This document shows positions 42,263 through 51,470 of a DNA stretch of 64,000 bases, one piece after another. Origin of the DNA: Pseudomonas chlororaphis subsp. piscium (GTDB lineage: Bacteria; Pseudomonadota; Gammaproteobacteria; Pseudomonadales; Pseudomonadaceae); contig NZ_CP027707.1 of the NCBI RefSeq assembly GCF_003850345.1, positions 372,001 through 436,000 on the forward strand, read 5' to 3'. The position numbers and the translations under genes were made by a program. Below the pieces are notes generated by a model. It was given only the letters and a program-made list of their open reading frames with translations, did not search any database and was not told the DNA's origin. Every line of letters begins with the position of its first letter. The first letter of the stretch is position 1.

Positions 42263-43000
42263 ATGCTGATTATCCCCGCTATCGATCTCAAAGACGGTGC
42301 CTGTGTACGTCTGCGCCAGGGCCGTATGGAAGATTCCACGGTGTTCTCCGATGACCCGGTGAGCATGGCTGCCAAGTGGGTGGAGGGCGGCTGCCGCCGT
42401 CTGCATCTGGTCGACCTGAACGGCGCTTTCGAAGGCCAGCCGGTCAACGGTGAAGTGGTCACCGCCATCGCCAAGCGCTACCCGAACCTGCCGATCCAGA
42501 TCGGTGGCGGCATCCGCTCGCTGGAAACCATCGAGCACTACGTCAAGGCCGGCGTGAGCTACGTGATCATCGGCACCAAGGCGGTGAAAGAGCCGGAATT
42601 CGTCGCCGAAGCTTGCCGCGCCTTCCCGGGCAAGGTGATCGTCGGCCTGGACGCCAAGGACGGCTTCGTCGCCACCGACGGCTGGGCCGAGGTCAGCAGC
42701 GTGCAGGTCATCGACCTGGCCAAGCGCTTCGAAGCCGACGGCGTGTCCGCCATCGTTTATACCGACATCGCCAAAGACGGCATGATGCAGGGCTGCAACG
42801 TGCTCTTCACCGCTGCCCTGGCTGCTGCCACCAGGATCCCGGTGATCGCTTCCGGCGGTATCCACAACCTGGGCGACATCAAGGCCCTACTGGACGCCAA
42901 GGCTCCGGGGATCATCGGCGCCATCACCGGCCGTGCGATCTACGAAGGCACCCTCGACGTCGCCGAGGCGCAAGCCTTCTGCGACTCGTACCAAGGCTGA
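42263..43000 (+). CDS. hisA: ProFAR isomerase
   Basis: A 245-residue TIM-barrel isomerase converting ProFAR to PRFAR. The first catalytic Asp is in [20 protein letters not shown] and the second in [15 protein letters not shown] (about 128-142). Phosphate-binding loops are IGGGIRS (about 79-85) and ASGGI (about 202-206). The start at 42263 has GAAGG upstream; an in-frame start at 42248 would add five residues. It is 9 bases before hisF. Confidence 0.97.
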   Translation: MLIIPAIDLKDGACVRLRQGRMEDSTVFSDDPVSMAAKWVEGGCRRLHLVDLNGAFEGQPVNGEVVTAIAKRYPNLPIQIGGGIRSLETIEHYVKAGVSYVIIGTKAVKEPEFVAEACRAFPGKVIVGLDAKDGFVATDGWAEVSSVQVIDLAKRFEADGVSAIVYTDIAKDGMMQGCNVLFTAALAAATRIPVIASGGIHNLGDIKALLDAKAPGIIGAITGRAIYEGTLDVAEAQAFCDSYQG

Positions 43001-43009
43001 GGACTCACC

Positions 43010-43780
43010 ATGGCGCTGGCTAAACGCATCATCCCTTGCCTGGACGTGGACAACGGCCGGGTGGTCAAGGGCGTCAAGTTCGAGAACATCCGTGACGCCG
43101 GCGACCCGGTGGAAATCGCCCGTCGCTACGACGAGCAGGGAGCGGACGAGATTACCTTTCTCGACATCACCGCCAGCGTCGATGGCCGCGATACCACCCT
43201 GCATACCGTCGAGCGCATGGCCAGCCAAGTGTTCATCCCGCTGACCGTGGGCGGCGGCGTGCGTACCGTGCAGGACATCCGCAACCTGCTCAACGCCGGT
43301 GCGGACAAGGTCTCGATCAACACCGCGGCGGTGTTCAACCCCGAGTTCGTCGGCGAAGCGGCGCAGCATTTCGGCTCGCAGTGCATCGTCGTCGCCATCG
43401 ATGCGAAGAAGGTGTCCGGGCCGGGCGAGACCCCGCGCTGGGAGATCTTCACCCATGGCGGGCGCAAGCCTACCGGGCTGGACGCGGTGGAGTGGGCGAA
43501 GAAGATGGAAGGCCTGGGCGCCGGCGAGATCCTGCTGACCAGCATGGACCAGGACGGCATGAAGAACGGCTTCGACCTGGGTGTAACCCGCGCCATCAGC
43601 GACGCCCTGGGCATTCCGGTGATCGCCTCGGGCGGTGTCGGCAACCTGCAGCACCTGGCCGACGGCATCCTCGAAGGCCACGCCAGCGCAGTGCTGGCGG
43701 CGAGCATCTTCCACTTCGGCGAGTACACCGTGCCCGAGGCCAAGGCCTACATGGCGCACCGCGGTATCGTCGTCAGATAG
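43010..43780 (+). CDS. hisF: Imidazole glycerol phosphate synthase cyclase subunit
   Basis: A 256-residue TIM barrel that joins PRFAR and ammonia (from HisH) to give imidazoleglycerol phosphate and AICAR. Catalytic Asp residues are in [16 protein letters not shown] (about 5-20) and [11 protein letters not shown] (about 126-136). The phosphate loops TVGGGVRT and ASGGVGN are intact. Last gene of the hisB-hisH-DUF2164-hisA-hisF run; a binding-protein gene follows after 63 bases. Confidence 0.97.
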   Translation: MALAKRIIPCLDVDNGRVVKGVKFENIRDAGDPVEIARRYDEQGADEITFLDITASVDGRDTTLHTVERMASQVFIPLTVGGGVRTVQDIRNLLNAGADKVSINTAAVFNPEFVGEAAQHFGSQCIVVAIDAKKVSGPGETPRWEIFTHGGRKPTGLDAVEWAKKMEGLGAGEILLTSMDQDGMKNGFDLGVTRAISDALGIPVIASGGVGNLQHLADGILEGHASAVLAASIFHFGEYTVPEAKAYMAHRGIVVR

Positions 43781-43843
43781 CCACTGGACAGCATGGCGGG
43801 CTCGCGGCACTCTTGAGCACGCCATGGATTCCGGTAGCCCGTC

Positions 43844-44599
43844 ATGTTCAAACGTCTTCTTCTTGTTCTTGCCAGCGCTTCGGTTCTCTTCGCCGCAAGC
43901 GCTCGCGCAGCGCAAACGCCGGACACCTCCCTGGTGTTGCTGACGGAAAACTTCCCCCCCTACAACATGGCCAAGAACGGCAAGAACTTCGCCCAGGGCG
44001 AGAATATCAACGGCATCGCCGTGGATATCGTCCGCGAAATGTTCAAGCGTGCCGGAATCAACTACAGCCTGACCCTGCGCTTTCCCTGGGAGCGCATCTA
44101 CAAGCTCGCCCTGGAGCAGCCGGGGTATGGCGTGTTTGTCACGGCGCGGCTGCCGGACCGGGAGCCGCTGTTCAAATGGGTCGGCCCCATCGGCCCGGAT
44201 GACTGGATCATGCTGGCCCGGGACGACAGCAAGATCACCCTGCAATCCCTGGAGCAGGCGCGCAAGTACCGGATCGGCGCCTACAAAGGCGACGCCATCG
44301 CCGAGACCCTGGCCAAGCAAGGGCTCAAGCCGCAAGTAGTGCTGAAGGACCAGGACAACGCCAGGAAGCTGGTCGGCGGCCAGATCGATCTATGGGCCAC
44401 CGGCGACCCCGCGGGGCGTTACCTGGCCAGGCAGGAAGGCGTGACCGGGCTCAAGACCGTGCTGCGCTTCCACAGCGCCCAGCTGTACCTGGCGCTGAAC
44501 AAGGAAGTGCCGGACGAGACCGTCGCCCGGCTGCAGGCGGCGCTGGACCAACTGCGCGAGGAAGGCGTGGTGGAAGAGATCATGGGGCGCTATCTGTAG
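43844..44599 (+). CDS. Periplasmic substrate-binding protein (family 3-like)
   Basis: A 251-residue secreted protein. Signal peptide about 1-22 (LLLVLASASVLFAASARA). Mature motifs LVLLTENFPPYNMAKNGKN, IAVDIVREMFKRAGINYSLT, ERIYKLALEQPGYGVFVTAR and LREEGVVEEIMGRYL match small solute-binding proteins related to amino-acid ABC transport. It has no permease or ATPase partner nearby, so it may be an orphan receptor or feed another system. The gap to hisF is 63 bases and no terminator is seen between, so read-through from the his operon is possible. Confidence 0.85.
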   Translation: MFKRLLLVLASASVLFAASARAAQTPDTSLVLLTENFPPYNMAKNGKNFAQGENINGIAVDIVREMFKRAGINYSLTLRFPWERIYKLALEQPGYGVFVTARLPDREPLFKWVGPIGPDDWIMLARDDSKITLQSLEQARKYRIGAYKGDAIAETLAKQGLKPQVVLKDQDNARKLVGGQIDLWATGDPAGRYLARQEGVTGLKTVLRFHSAQLYLALNKEVPDETVARLQAALDQLREEGVVEEIMGRYL

Positions 44600-44616
44600 G
44601 CAGACGCAACTGAATA

Positions 44617-44706
44617 TCGCGGGCAAGCCTCGCTCCTACGGATTCAGATCGTTTGCGGCAATCGAGCCAGACACCGCTTCTGTAGGAGCGAGGTTTGCCC
44701 GCGATG
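44617..44706. repeat. REP pair
   Basis: An inverted REP copy (tcgcgggcaagcctcgctcc, from 44617) and a direct copy (tgtaggagcgaggtttgccc, ending near 44706) between convergent genes. Confidence 0.9.
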
Positions 44707-44730
44707 CATTCGAACGTCCGCCGCCAATCC

Positions 44731-45534
44731 TCAGCGGTAAACCCCATCCTTGCCGTGCCCGGACATAGCCTTGTTGCTACGCACGCTAATCATCAACTCG
44801 ATATCGATCCAGTCGATGCCCTGGGCCTTGAGCCTGGGCAGTTCGCGTTCGAGTACGGCCAGGGTCTGCGGGTAGGGATGGCCGATCACCACCGCCGACC
44901 CCTGCTTGCGCGCCAGGTTGATCGCGGTCTGCAGTTGGTGGCTGATGGCGTCTTCGGTGCGTTCGTCGTCGAGGAACACATCGCGGGACACGCTGGCCAG
45001 GCCGATCTTCTGCGCTTCGGCGGCGGCCACGGTCTTGGCGCTGGTGCGGCTGTCGACAAAGAACTTGTGGCGGCGCTGCAGCTCGGCCATCAGCCAGGCC
45101 ATGGCCTGGGGCTGGGAGGTCATGCGGCTGCCCATGTGGTTGTTGATGCCGCTGGTGTAGGGCACGGCCTTGAAGGCGGCGTTGAGGCGTCTTTCCAGCT
45201 CTTCGATGGGCAGCTCGGGGTGCCAGGCGAAAGGGCCGGTGGCCGGGTCCATGGGCATGTGCAGGATGACGATCTTGCCGGCGCGATGGGCTTCGCGGGC
45301 GAACTCGGCGGCGTGGGGCGTGTCGGGCATGATCGCCGTGGTCACCGGGCCGGGCAGGGCGAGCACGCGGCGATCGCGGGGCAGGTTCTGCCCGAGGTCG
45401 TCGATGATCAGGCTCAGGTAGGCCTTGCGTGGAGCGGGCTCGGCGGCCTGGGGCGAGGTGAAGGCGAAAAGGCACAGAAGCCCGATCATGAGCCTCCACG
45501 ACAACCGTGGGTGGGGTTGGCGTTGGTTGGTCAT
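44731..45534 (-). CDS. Divergent polysaccharide deacetylase family protein
   Basis: About 267 residues with a signal peptide (LMIGLLCLFAFTSPQAA). The mature part is a NodB-like barrel of the divergent polysaccharide deacetylase family (DUF610): KAYLSLIIDDLGQNLPRDRR, ILHMPMDPATGPFAWHP, INNHMGSRMTSQPQAM and VVIGHPYPQTLAVLERELP. The active-site acids and His of true deacetylases are partly kept. It lies downstream of ctpA and envC on the same strand, and the family commonly accompanies envC, suggesting a role in cell-wall or glycan processing. The start is uncertain: ATG at 45534 or 45549. Confidence 0.88.
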   Translation of the reverse strand: MTNQRQPHPRLSWRLMIGLLCLFAFTSPQAAEPAPRKAYLSLIIDDLGQNLPRDRRVLALPGPVTTAIMPDTPHAAEFAREAHRAGKIVILHMPMDPATGPFAWHPELPIEELERRLNAAFKAVPYTSGINNHMGSRMTSQPQAMAWLMAELQRRHKFFVDSRTSAKTVAAAEAQKIGLASVSRDVFLDDERTEDAISHQLQTAINLARKQGSAVVIGHPYPQTLAVLERELPRLKAQGIDWIDIELMISVRSNKAMSGHGKDGVYR

Positions 45535-45595
45535 GGGGATTTGCAGCATAAGGTTCGGGTAAAGCCTTGGCGGGGTGTGGCGGTCATCAGGACGC

Positions 45596-45650
45596 CATCG
45601 CGAGCAAGCTTCGCTCCTACGGGGGAGGCGGCAGGCTTGCTCGCGACGGG
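45596..45650. repeat. Diverged REP pair
   Basis: tcgcgagcaagcttcgctcc and its inverted partner caggcttgctcgcga flank a short spacer. This is a variant of the main REP family (cgcgagcaagc in place of cgcgggcaagc). Confidence 0.8.
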
Positions 45651-45655
45651 TTCCA

Positions 45656-46966
45656 TCACTTGCTGCGGGTGATGCTCAAGCCCTTGAGCAGGCTGAGGGC
45701 CTGGGCCAGCTGGTAGTCATCGTCCTGCGGCATCGGCTTGGGCTTGCTGCCGGAAGCGGTCGGCTTGTCGGCGCCGCCGTTGCCATTGCCCAGGTGGCCT
45801 TGCAGGTCGGCTTCCTTGAAGTACTCGGTGTCCTGCGCTTCGTTGGTGATCTTGGCGCGGCGCACCTCGATGTCCGGCACGATGCCCTGGGCCTGGATCG
45901 AGCGGCCGTTCGGCGTGAAGTACAGCGCGGTGGTGATCTTCAGAGCACGCTCGTTGTTCAGCGGCAGCACGGTTTGCACCGAGCCCTTGCCGAAGCTGGT
46001 GGTGCCCATCAGCACCGCGCGTTTCTGGTCCTGCAGGGCGCCGGCGACGATCTCCGAAGCCGAAGCGCTGCCACCGTTGATCAGCACCACCATAGGTACC
46101 GCTTCGCTTTCGTCCTTGCCGGTGGCGGAGAAGCGCAGCTCGGAGTTGGCGATGCGGCCCTTGGTGTAGACGATCAGGCCCTTGGTGATGAAGTGGTCGA
46201 CCACTTCCACCGCCGATTGCAGCACGCCGCCCGGGTTGTTGCGCAGGTCGAGGATGATGCCGTTGAGCTTCTTGCCGTTGTCCTTGCGCAGCTTGGCCAG
46301 GGCCTTGGACACTTCCTCGCCGGTCTTGACCTGGAACTGGGTGATGCGGATGTAGCCGTAGCCCGACTCCAGCAGTTGGCTCTTCACGCTCTTCACCTGG
46401 ATGGTGGCGCGGGCCAGGGTCACGTCGAACGGCGCACCGCCGTCACGGACCAGGGTCAGGGTGATTTTCTGGCCGATCTTGCCGCGCATCTTGTCCACGG
46501 CTTCGGTCATGCTCTGGCCGCGGGTCGGCTGGCCGTTGATCTTGACGATCAGGTCGCCGGCCTGGATGCCGGCCTTGGACGCCGGGGTGTCGTCGATCGG
46601 CGACACCACCTTGATGATGCCGTCTTCGGAGCCGACTTCGATGCCCAGGCCGCCGAACTCGCCGCTGGTGCTTTCCTGCAGCTCGGCGAAGTCTTCAGGG
46701 CCCAGGTAGGCCGAATGCGGGTCGAGGTTGCTGAGCATGCCCTTGATGGCGTTTTCCAGCAGGGTCTTGTCGTCGACGGGTTCGACATAGGCGGCCTTGA
46801 TCCGGTCCATGACCTCGGCGAAGGTACGCAGCTCTTCGAGCGGTAATGGCGCCTTGGTGGTCGTGGCGGCTGCCGACTGAGCGGTTTCGGCGGCAAACGC
46901 CAGGGGCGCACCGATCACCAGAGCGATCGTCAGGGCCAGCGAGGTGAGGCGGGACAAATGCAGCAT
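45656..46966 (-). CDS. ctpA: Carboxy-terminal processing protease (S41 family)
   Basis: A 436-residue exported serine protease. Signal peptide about 1-25 (LTSLALTIALVIGAPLAFA). A PDZ domain around 80-170 (FGGLGIEVGSEDGIIKVVSP, AGIQAGDLIVKINGQP) precedes the S41 core with LDLRNNPGGVLQSAVEVVDH, the nucleophile Ser in INGGSASASEIVAGALQD and the Lys base in GTTSFGKGSVQTVLPL. It degrades periplasmic cell-wall enzymes; CtpA in P. aeruginosa needs an adaptor lipoprotein. It starts 31 bases after envC stops, so the two peptidoglycan-linked genes form an operon. Confidence 0.95.
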   Translation of the reverse strand: MLHLSRLTSLALTIALVIGAPLAFAAETAQSAAATTTKAPLPLEELRTFAEVMDRIKAAYVEPVDDKTLLENAIKGMLSNLDPHSAYLGPEDFAELQESTSGEFGGLGIEVGSEDGIIKVVSPIDDTPASKAGIQAGDLIVKINGQPTRGQSMTEAVDKMRGKIGQKITLTLVRDGGAPFDVTLARATIQVKSVKSQLLESGYGYIRITQFQVKTGEEVSKALAKLRKDNGKKLNGIILDLRNNPGGVLQSAVEVVDHFITKGLIVYTKGRIANSELRFSATGKDESEAVPMVVLINGGSASASEIVAGALQDQKRAVLMGTTSFGKGSVQTVLPLNNERALKITTALYFTPNGRSIQAQGIVPDIEVRRAKITNEAQDTEYFKEADLQGHLGNGNGGADKPTASGSKPKPMPQDDDYQLAQALSLLKGLSITRSK

Positions 46967-46997
46967 GTCGAACGAACTCCTGAATGAGATGGCGCGC

Positions 46998-48284
46998 TTA
47001 TCCTTGCGCGCGGCACCATTGTGCCGGGTCGCTTGGGCGACCCTGCTGGCGAATAGCGAAGTACAGTGCAGGCGCGCCCTGTCCGCCACTGCTACCCACA
47101 GTGGAGATGGACTCGCCGGCCTTGACCACATCGCCCGCTTCTTTAAGCAGCGTCTGGTTGTGTCCGTAGAGGCTCAAGTAGCCGTTGCCATGGTCGAGGA
47201 TCACCAGCAGGCCGGCGCCGCGCAACCAGTCGGCGAACACGACGCGGCCGCCGTGGACGGCATGCACCTGGCTGCCGGCCGAGGCGCTGATCATCACCCC
47301 GTCCCACTTGGTCCGGGCATCGTCGCCGCGGCTTTCGCCAAAGCGCGCCAGCAGTCGACCATCAACCGGCCATGGAAGTTTTCCCCGGGATGAAGCAAAA
47401 GGGCCTCCATAGGAGGCGCCTGCGCTGGAAACCAAGGGGCCGGGCGTCGCTCGGGGCGGCTTGCTCGGGCTGTCGTCGGCACTGGCCTGGGCCTCACGCA
47501 AACGCTTTTTTTCGGCTTCCTGCTGGGCGATCAGCGCTTTCTGTCGCGCTTCCTCTGCCTCTCGGGCCTGGCGGGCCAGGGTTTCCTCGATGGTTTTCAG
47601 TACCTTGCCCAGATCGGCCTGGTCCTGTTCGCGGACCTTGAGCTTGTCGCCACGGGCCTTCACGTCGTCATTGAGCTTGGCCAGGGCCACCTGGCGTTCC
47701 TTGCGGACCTTGTCGAGTTCTTCACGCTGGGTGTCGAGGCTGCTTTTCTGCACCAGCAGCTGGGCTTGCTGCAGGGAGATTTCCTTTTCGACATTGGCCA
47801 GCTGGCGCAGGGTCTCGTTGAAGTTCTTCAGCTGCTCCAGGCGGGCCTGGCTCAGGTAGTCGTAATAGGTCAGGGTGCGGGCGAATTTTTCCGGGTTCTG
47901 CTGGTTGAGCAGCAGCTTGAGGTACTCCTGACGGCCGTTCTGGTAGGCCGCGCGGGCCTGGATGGCGATCAGTCGTTGCTGTTCAATGCGCGCGCTCTGG
48001 AGTTTTTTTTTCTCCTCATCGAGACGCTGCAGCTCGGATTCGCTTTTCTTCAGCTCTTTCTGCAGGGCATCGACCTGCTTTTCCAGCTTGCCCATCTCGG
48101 TTTCGGTGCCGCGCAGGTCTTTCTGCACGCCGGATTTTTCTTCCTGCAGCTTGCCCAGCAGCTTTTTCAGCTCGGCAATATCCTGACGCGTGGCGTCCAA
48201 CTGCTGTTGGGTTTGCGCGCGCTCGTCGGCGAAGGCCGGTTGGAGCAGGCAGATCAGAGCAAGGGTAATCAGGGCGCGAAGCAT
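46998..48284 (-). CDS. envC: Murein hydrolase activator EnvC
   Basis: About 428 residues. After a signal peptide (RALITLALICLLQPAFA) comes a long coiled coil (about 25-250; for example ELKKLLGKLQEEKSGVQKDL and EKQVDALQKELKKSESELQR) and a C-terminal LytM/M23 domain starting PWPVDGRLLARFGESRGDD. The zinc ligands of active M23 enzymes are lost (KWDGVMISA, ALYFAIRQQG in place of the HxH motif), as in E. coli EnvC, which activates amidases AmiA/AmiB at the septum instead of cutting itself. The start at ATG 48284 is preferred over GTG 48299. It lies upstream of ctpA. Confidence 0.94.
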   Translation of the reverse strand: MLRALITLALICLLQPAFADERAQTQQQLDATRQDIAELKKLLGKLQEEKSGVQKDLRGTETEMGKLEKQVDALQKELKKSESELQRLDEEKKKLQSARIEQQRLIAIQARAAYQNGRQEYLKLLLNQQNPEKFARTLTYYDYLSQARLEQLKNFNETLRQLANVEKEISLQQAQLLVQKSSLDTQREELDKVRKERQVALAKLNDDVKARGDKLKVREQDQADLGKVLKTIEETLARQAREAEEARQKALIAQQEAEKKRLREAQASADDSPSKPPRATPGPLVSSAGASYGGPFASSRGKLPWPVDGRLLARFGESRGDDARTKWDGVMISASAGSQVHAVHGGRVVFADWLRGAGLLVILDHGNGYLSLYGHNQTLLKEAGDVVKAGESISTVGSSGGQGAPALYFAIRQQGRPSDPAQWCRAQG

Positions 48285-48340
48285 AGAGGCGGGCGACACC
48301 AGGGAAAGGGACAGCCTAGTATGCCCGCCCCTCGCTGCAA

Positions 48341-48375
48341 AAAAAACGCCTCAAAGCCAACTGCTTTGAGGCGTT
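48341..48375 (-). terminator. Terminator downstream of gpmI
   Basis: On the minus strand AACGCCTCAAAG pairs with CTTTGAGGCGTT (48375-48364 with 48356-48345), followed by six T. It separates gpmI from envC. Confidence 0.88.
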
Positions 48376-48420
48376 CGTCATAAAAAGCCGTTTCCGGCCC
48401 ATTATTCGGCGTTTTTGATA

Positions 48421-49950
48421 TCAGACCAGTATCGAAGTGCCAGTCATTTCCGCAGGCTGCGGCAGGCCCAGCAACTTGAGCATGGTCGGCGCCACGTCAG
48501 CCAGGACTCCGCCTTCGCGGACCTTCAGGTTGCGCTTGCCAACATAGATGAAGGGTACCGGCTCGCTGGTGTGGGCGGTGTGGGCCTGACCGGTGGAGGC
48601 GTCGGACATCTGCTCGACGTTGCCGTGGTCGGCGGTGATCAGGGCTTCGCCGCCGACCTTTTCCAGGGCCTCGACGATCCGGCCGACGCACAGGTCCAGG
48701 CATTCAACGGCCTTGACCGCCGCGTCGAACACGCCGCTGTGGCCGACCATGTCGCCGTTGGCGTAGTTGACCACGATTACGTCGTAGCGCTGGTTTTCGA
48801 TGGCCTCGACGATCCGGTCGGTGACTTCCGGCGCGCTCATCTCCGGCTGCAGGTCGTAGGTGGCGACTTTTGGCGACGGGATCAGGATGCGTTCTTCGCC
48901 CGGGAACGGCTCTTCGCGGCCGCCGGAGAAGAAAAAGGTCACGTGGGCGTATTTTTCGGTTTCGGCGATGCGCAGCTGGGTCTTGCCGTTTTTCGCCAGG
49001 TAATCGCCCAGCACGTTTTCCAGGCTGCCCGGGGCAAAGGCCGAAGGGGCCGGAATGCTCGCCGCGTATTGGGTCAGCATGACGAAACCGGCCAGTTTTG
49101 GCTGGCTGGCGCGCTCGAATTCCTTGAAACCGTCCTCGACGAACACCCGGCTCAGCTCGCGGGCGCGGTCGGCGCGGAAGTTCATGAACACCACGGCGTC
49201 GCCGTCTTCGACCTTCACCGGCTCGCCAAGGGTGGTGGCCTTGACGAATTCGTCGCTCTCGCCACGCTCGTAGGCGGCCTGCAGGCCTTCCTGAGCGGTG
49301 GCGGCGTTGAATTCGCCTTTGCCGTCGACGATCAGGTTGTAGGCCTGGGCCACGCGATCCCAGCGGTTGTCGCGGTCCATGGCGAAGTAACGGCCGATCA
49401 GGCTGGCGATGCGGCCCTTGCCCAGGGTCTTGAAGGTTTCATCCAGCAGTTCGATCGACGAGGCGGCGCTTTTCGGCGGGGTGTCGCGGCCGTCGAGGAA
49501 GGCGTGCAGGTAGATCTTCTCGGCGCCACGCTTGAAGGCCAGTTCGGCCATGGCCACCAGGTGGTCCTGGTGGCTGTGCACGCCGCCATCGGACAGCAGG
49601 CCGAGGATGTGCACGGCCTTGCCGGCGGCCACGGCTTTATCCACGGCGGCGCAAATGGTCGGATTCTCGAAGAACTCGCCATCGCGGATGGCTTTGGTGA
49701 CACGGGTGAAATCCTGGTACACCACGCGGCCGGCGCCGAGGTTCATGTGGCCGACTTCGGAGTTGCCCATCTGGCCGTCCGGCAGGCCGACATCCATGCC
49801 CGAACCCGAGATCAGGCCGTTCGGTACGCTGGCGCACAGGCGGTCGAGGACCGGCTTCTTGGCCGCATAGATAGCGTTGGATTCGTGGCTCTCGCTGTGA
49901 CCGAAGCCATCCAGAATCATCAGGACCAAAGGTTTAGGCGTGGTAGTCAT
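48421..49950 (-). CDS. gpmI: Cofactor-independent phosphoglycerate mutase
   Basis: A 509-residue two-domain Mn-dependent enzyme interconverting 3- and 2-phosphoglycerate in glycolysis. The first metal site is [20 protein letters not shown] and the nucleophile Ser is in [16 protein letters not shown] (about 60-75). The second site comprises [33 protein letters not shown] and [14 protein letters not shown]. Length and motifs are those of the family. The start is the ATG at 49950; a GTG at 49959 is in frame. It is divergent from the rhodanese gene at 50101. Confidence 0.97.
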   Translation of the reverse strand: MTTTPKPLVLMILDGFGHSESHESNAIYAAKKPVLDRLCASVPNGLISGSGMDVGLPDGQMGNSEVGHMNLGAGRVVYQDFTRVTKAIRDGEFFENPTICAAVDKAVAAGKAVHILGLLSDGGVHSHQDHLVAMAELAFKRGAEKIYLHAFLDGRDTPPKSAASSIELLDETFKTLGKGRIASLIGRYFAMDRDNRWDRVAQAYNLIVDGKGEFNAATAQEGLQAAYERGESDEFVKATTLGEPVKVEDGDAVVFMNFRADRARELSRVFVEDGFKEFERASQPKLAGFVMLTQYAASIPAPSAFAPGSLENVLGDYLAKNGKTQLRIAETEKYAHVTFFFSGGREEPFPGEERILIPSPKVATYDLQPEMSAPEVTDRIVEAIENQRYDVIVVNYANGDMVGHSGVFDAAVKAVECLDLCVGRIVEALEKVGGEALITADHGNVEQMSDASTGQAHTAHTSEPVPFIYVGKRNLKVREGGVLADVAPTMLKLLGLPQPAEMTGTSILV

Positions 49951-50100
49951 AGATTCCACTCGTGGCTGGATTGGGAGATGTTGGAAAAAGGGAGTGGCAG
50001 TTTAAAGCCAAGTTCCATCGGCGTCACCGCCGGGCGGGGTTTGGCCGACCCGGAGGGCTGTGTATACTGGCCGACATTTTAACGCCCTGGAACCTCCTTG

Positions 50101-50514
50101 ATGGTTGCTCACCTGATTCAATTCGCCACTGAACACTACTTGCTCGTCGGCGCCTTCGTCATCTTGCTGGCTCTGTTGATCGCTCACGAGTTGAGCCGCG
50201 GTGGCCGCAGCCTCAGCACCCGCGAACTGACCGCGCTGGTCAACAGCGAGCAGGGCGTGGTGATCGATATCCGTCCGTCCAAGGACTTCGCCGCGGGCCA
50301 TATCGTCGGCGCGTTGAACATCCCTCAAGACAAACTGGCCGCCCGCGTGGGCGAGCTGGAAAAGCACAAGGCCAAGACCATCATTCTGGTCGACGCCCTG
50401 GGTCAGCACGCCGGCACCCATGCTCGCGAGCTGATGAAGTCCGGCTTCACCGCCGCCAAGCTGTCCGGCGGCGTTGGCAGCTGGAAAGCCGACAACCTGC
50501 CGCTGGTGAAGTGA
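50101..50514 (+). CDS. Membrane-anchored rhodanese-like protein without catalytic Cys
   Basis: A 137-residue protein with an N-terminal membrane helix (YLLVGAFVILLALLIAHELS, about 13-32) and a cytosolic rhodanese domain (STRELTALVNSEQGVVIDIR, PSKDFAAGHIVGALNIPQDK). Where active rhodaneses have the CxxGxR loop, this protein reads ILVDALGQHAGTHA, so the sulfur-carrying Cys is absent and sulfurtransferase activity is unlikely. It may act as a binding or regulatory module. It is 1 base from grxC and in the conserved rhodanese-grxC-secB cluster. Confidence 0.9.
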   Translation: MVAHLIQFATEHYLLVGAFVILLALLIAHELSRGGRSLSTRELTALVNSEQGVVIDIRPSKDFAAGHIVGALNIPQDKLAARVGELEKHKAKTIILVDALGQHAGTHARELMKSGFTAAKLSGGVGSWKADNLPLVK

Positions 50515-50515
50515 T

Positions 50516-50770
50516 ATGGCTGCCGTCGTCGTCTATTCCAGCGATTACTGCCCCTACTGCTCGCGGGCCAAGTACCTGCTCGAGAACAAAGGCGTAGCCT
50601 TCGAAGAGATCAAGGTCGACGGCAAGCCGCAGGTTCGCGCCGAAATGGCCCAGAAGGCCGGGCGCACGTCCGTGCCGCAGATCTGGATCGGCAGCACGCA
50701 TGTGGGCGGTTGTGACGATTTGTTCGCCCTGGAGCGCGCCGGCAAGCTCGACGCGCTGCTCGCGGCCTGA
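50516..50770 (+). CDS. grxC: Glutaredoxin 3
   Basis: An 84-residue thiol-disulfide oxidoreductase. The active site is DYCPYCSRA (dithiol CPYC, residues 12-15), the cis-Pro loop is TSVPQIWIG (about 53-61), and the glutathione-binding GGCDDL follows. It reduces protein and glutathione mixed disulfides using glutathione. It begins one base after the rhodanese stop and precedes secB by 55 bases, in the same transcript. Confidence 0.96.
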   Translation: MAAVVVYSSDYCPYCSRAKYLLENKGVAFEEIKVDGKPQVRAEMAQKAGRTSVPQIWIGSTHVGGCDDLFALERAGKLDALLAA

Positions 50771-50825
50771 CTGACCACCCAAGATCAGCAAACCCTACAT
50801 GACCCGAGATCAAGAAGGATCTGAG

Positions 50826-51308
50826 ATGACTGACCAACAGAACACCGCTGCGACCGAAGACGAATCCGCACCGCAATTCTCGCTGCAGCGCATCTATGTG
50901 CGTGACCTGTCTTTCGAAGCTCCGAAAAGCCCGGCGATCTTCCGCCAGCAGTGGGAGCCGAGCGTCGGCCTGGACCTGAACACCCGTCAGAAGGCGCTGG
51001 AAGAAGGTTTCCACGAAGTCGTGCTGACCCTGTCGGTCACCGTGAAGAACGGTGACGAAGTGGCGTTCATCGCCGAAGTGCAACAGGCCGGTATCTTCCT
51101 GATCAAGAACCTGGACGACGCTTCGATGAGCCACACCCTGGGCGCGTTCTGCCCGAACATCCTGTTCCCGTACGCTCGCGAAGCGCTGGACAGCCTGGTG
51201 ACCCGCGGTTCGTTCCCGGCCCTGATGCTGGCTCCGGTGAACTTCGACGCGCTGTACGCGCAAGAGCTGCAACGCCTGCAGGCGGCCGGTGAAAACACCG
51301 TTCAATAA
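50826..51308 (+). CDS. secB: Protein-export chaperone SecB
   Basis: A 160-residue chaperone that keeps precursors unfolded and hands them to SecA. Family landmarks are [60 protein letters not shown] and [20 protein letters not shown]. The start is the ATG at 50826 with AAGGA upstream, giving a length normal for the family. Ended by the unusually long stem at 51313-51368. Confidence 0.97.
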   Translation: MTDQQNTAATEDESAPQFSLQRIYVRDLSFEAPKSPAIFRQQWEPSVGLDLNTRQKALEEGFHEVVLTLSVTVKNGDEVAFIAEVQQAGIFLIKNLDDASMSHTLGAFCPNILFPYAREALDSLVTRGSFPALMLAPVNFDALYAQELQRLQAAGENTVQ

Positions 51309-51312
51309 GAGC

Positions 51313-51368
51313 TTCGCCCGAGCATGAAAAAAGCGCCGTTAAAGGCGCTTTTTTCATGCTCGGGCGAA
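51313..51368. terminator. Terminator with a perfect 25-bp stem
   Basis: Positions 51313-51337 pair without mismatch with 51344-51368 around GTTAAA. The inner part (AAAAAAGCGCC/GGCGCTTTTTT) is a normal two-way terminator; the outer 14 bp (TTCGCCCGAGCATG) extend it. It ends secB, and on the minus strand could end trmL transcripts. Confidence 0.9.
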
Positions 51369-51376
51369 ACATTCGG

Positions 51377-51464
51377 GTAGGAGCGAGGCTTGCCCGCGAT
51401 GGGGCCGGCGCGAAACGTCTGAAGCACCGCGTTATCCTTCATCGCGAGCAAGCTTCGCTTCTAC
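51377..51464. repeat. REP pair
   Basis: A direct REP copy from 51377 (gtaggagcgaggcttgcccg) and an inverted variant copy (tcgcgagcaagcttcgcttc) ending near 51464, between convergent secB and trmL. Confidence 0.88.
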
Positions 51465-51470
51465 AGAGGC

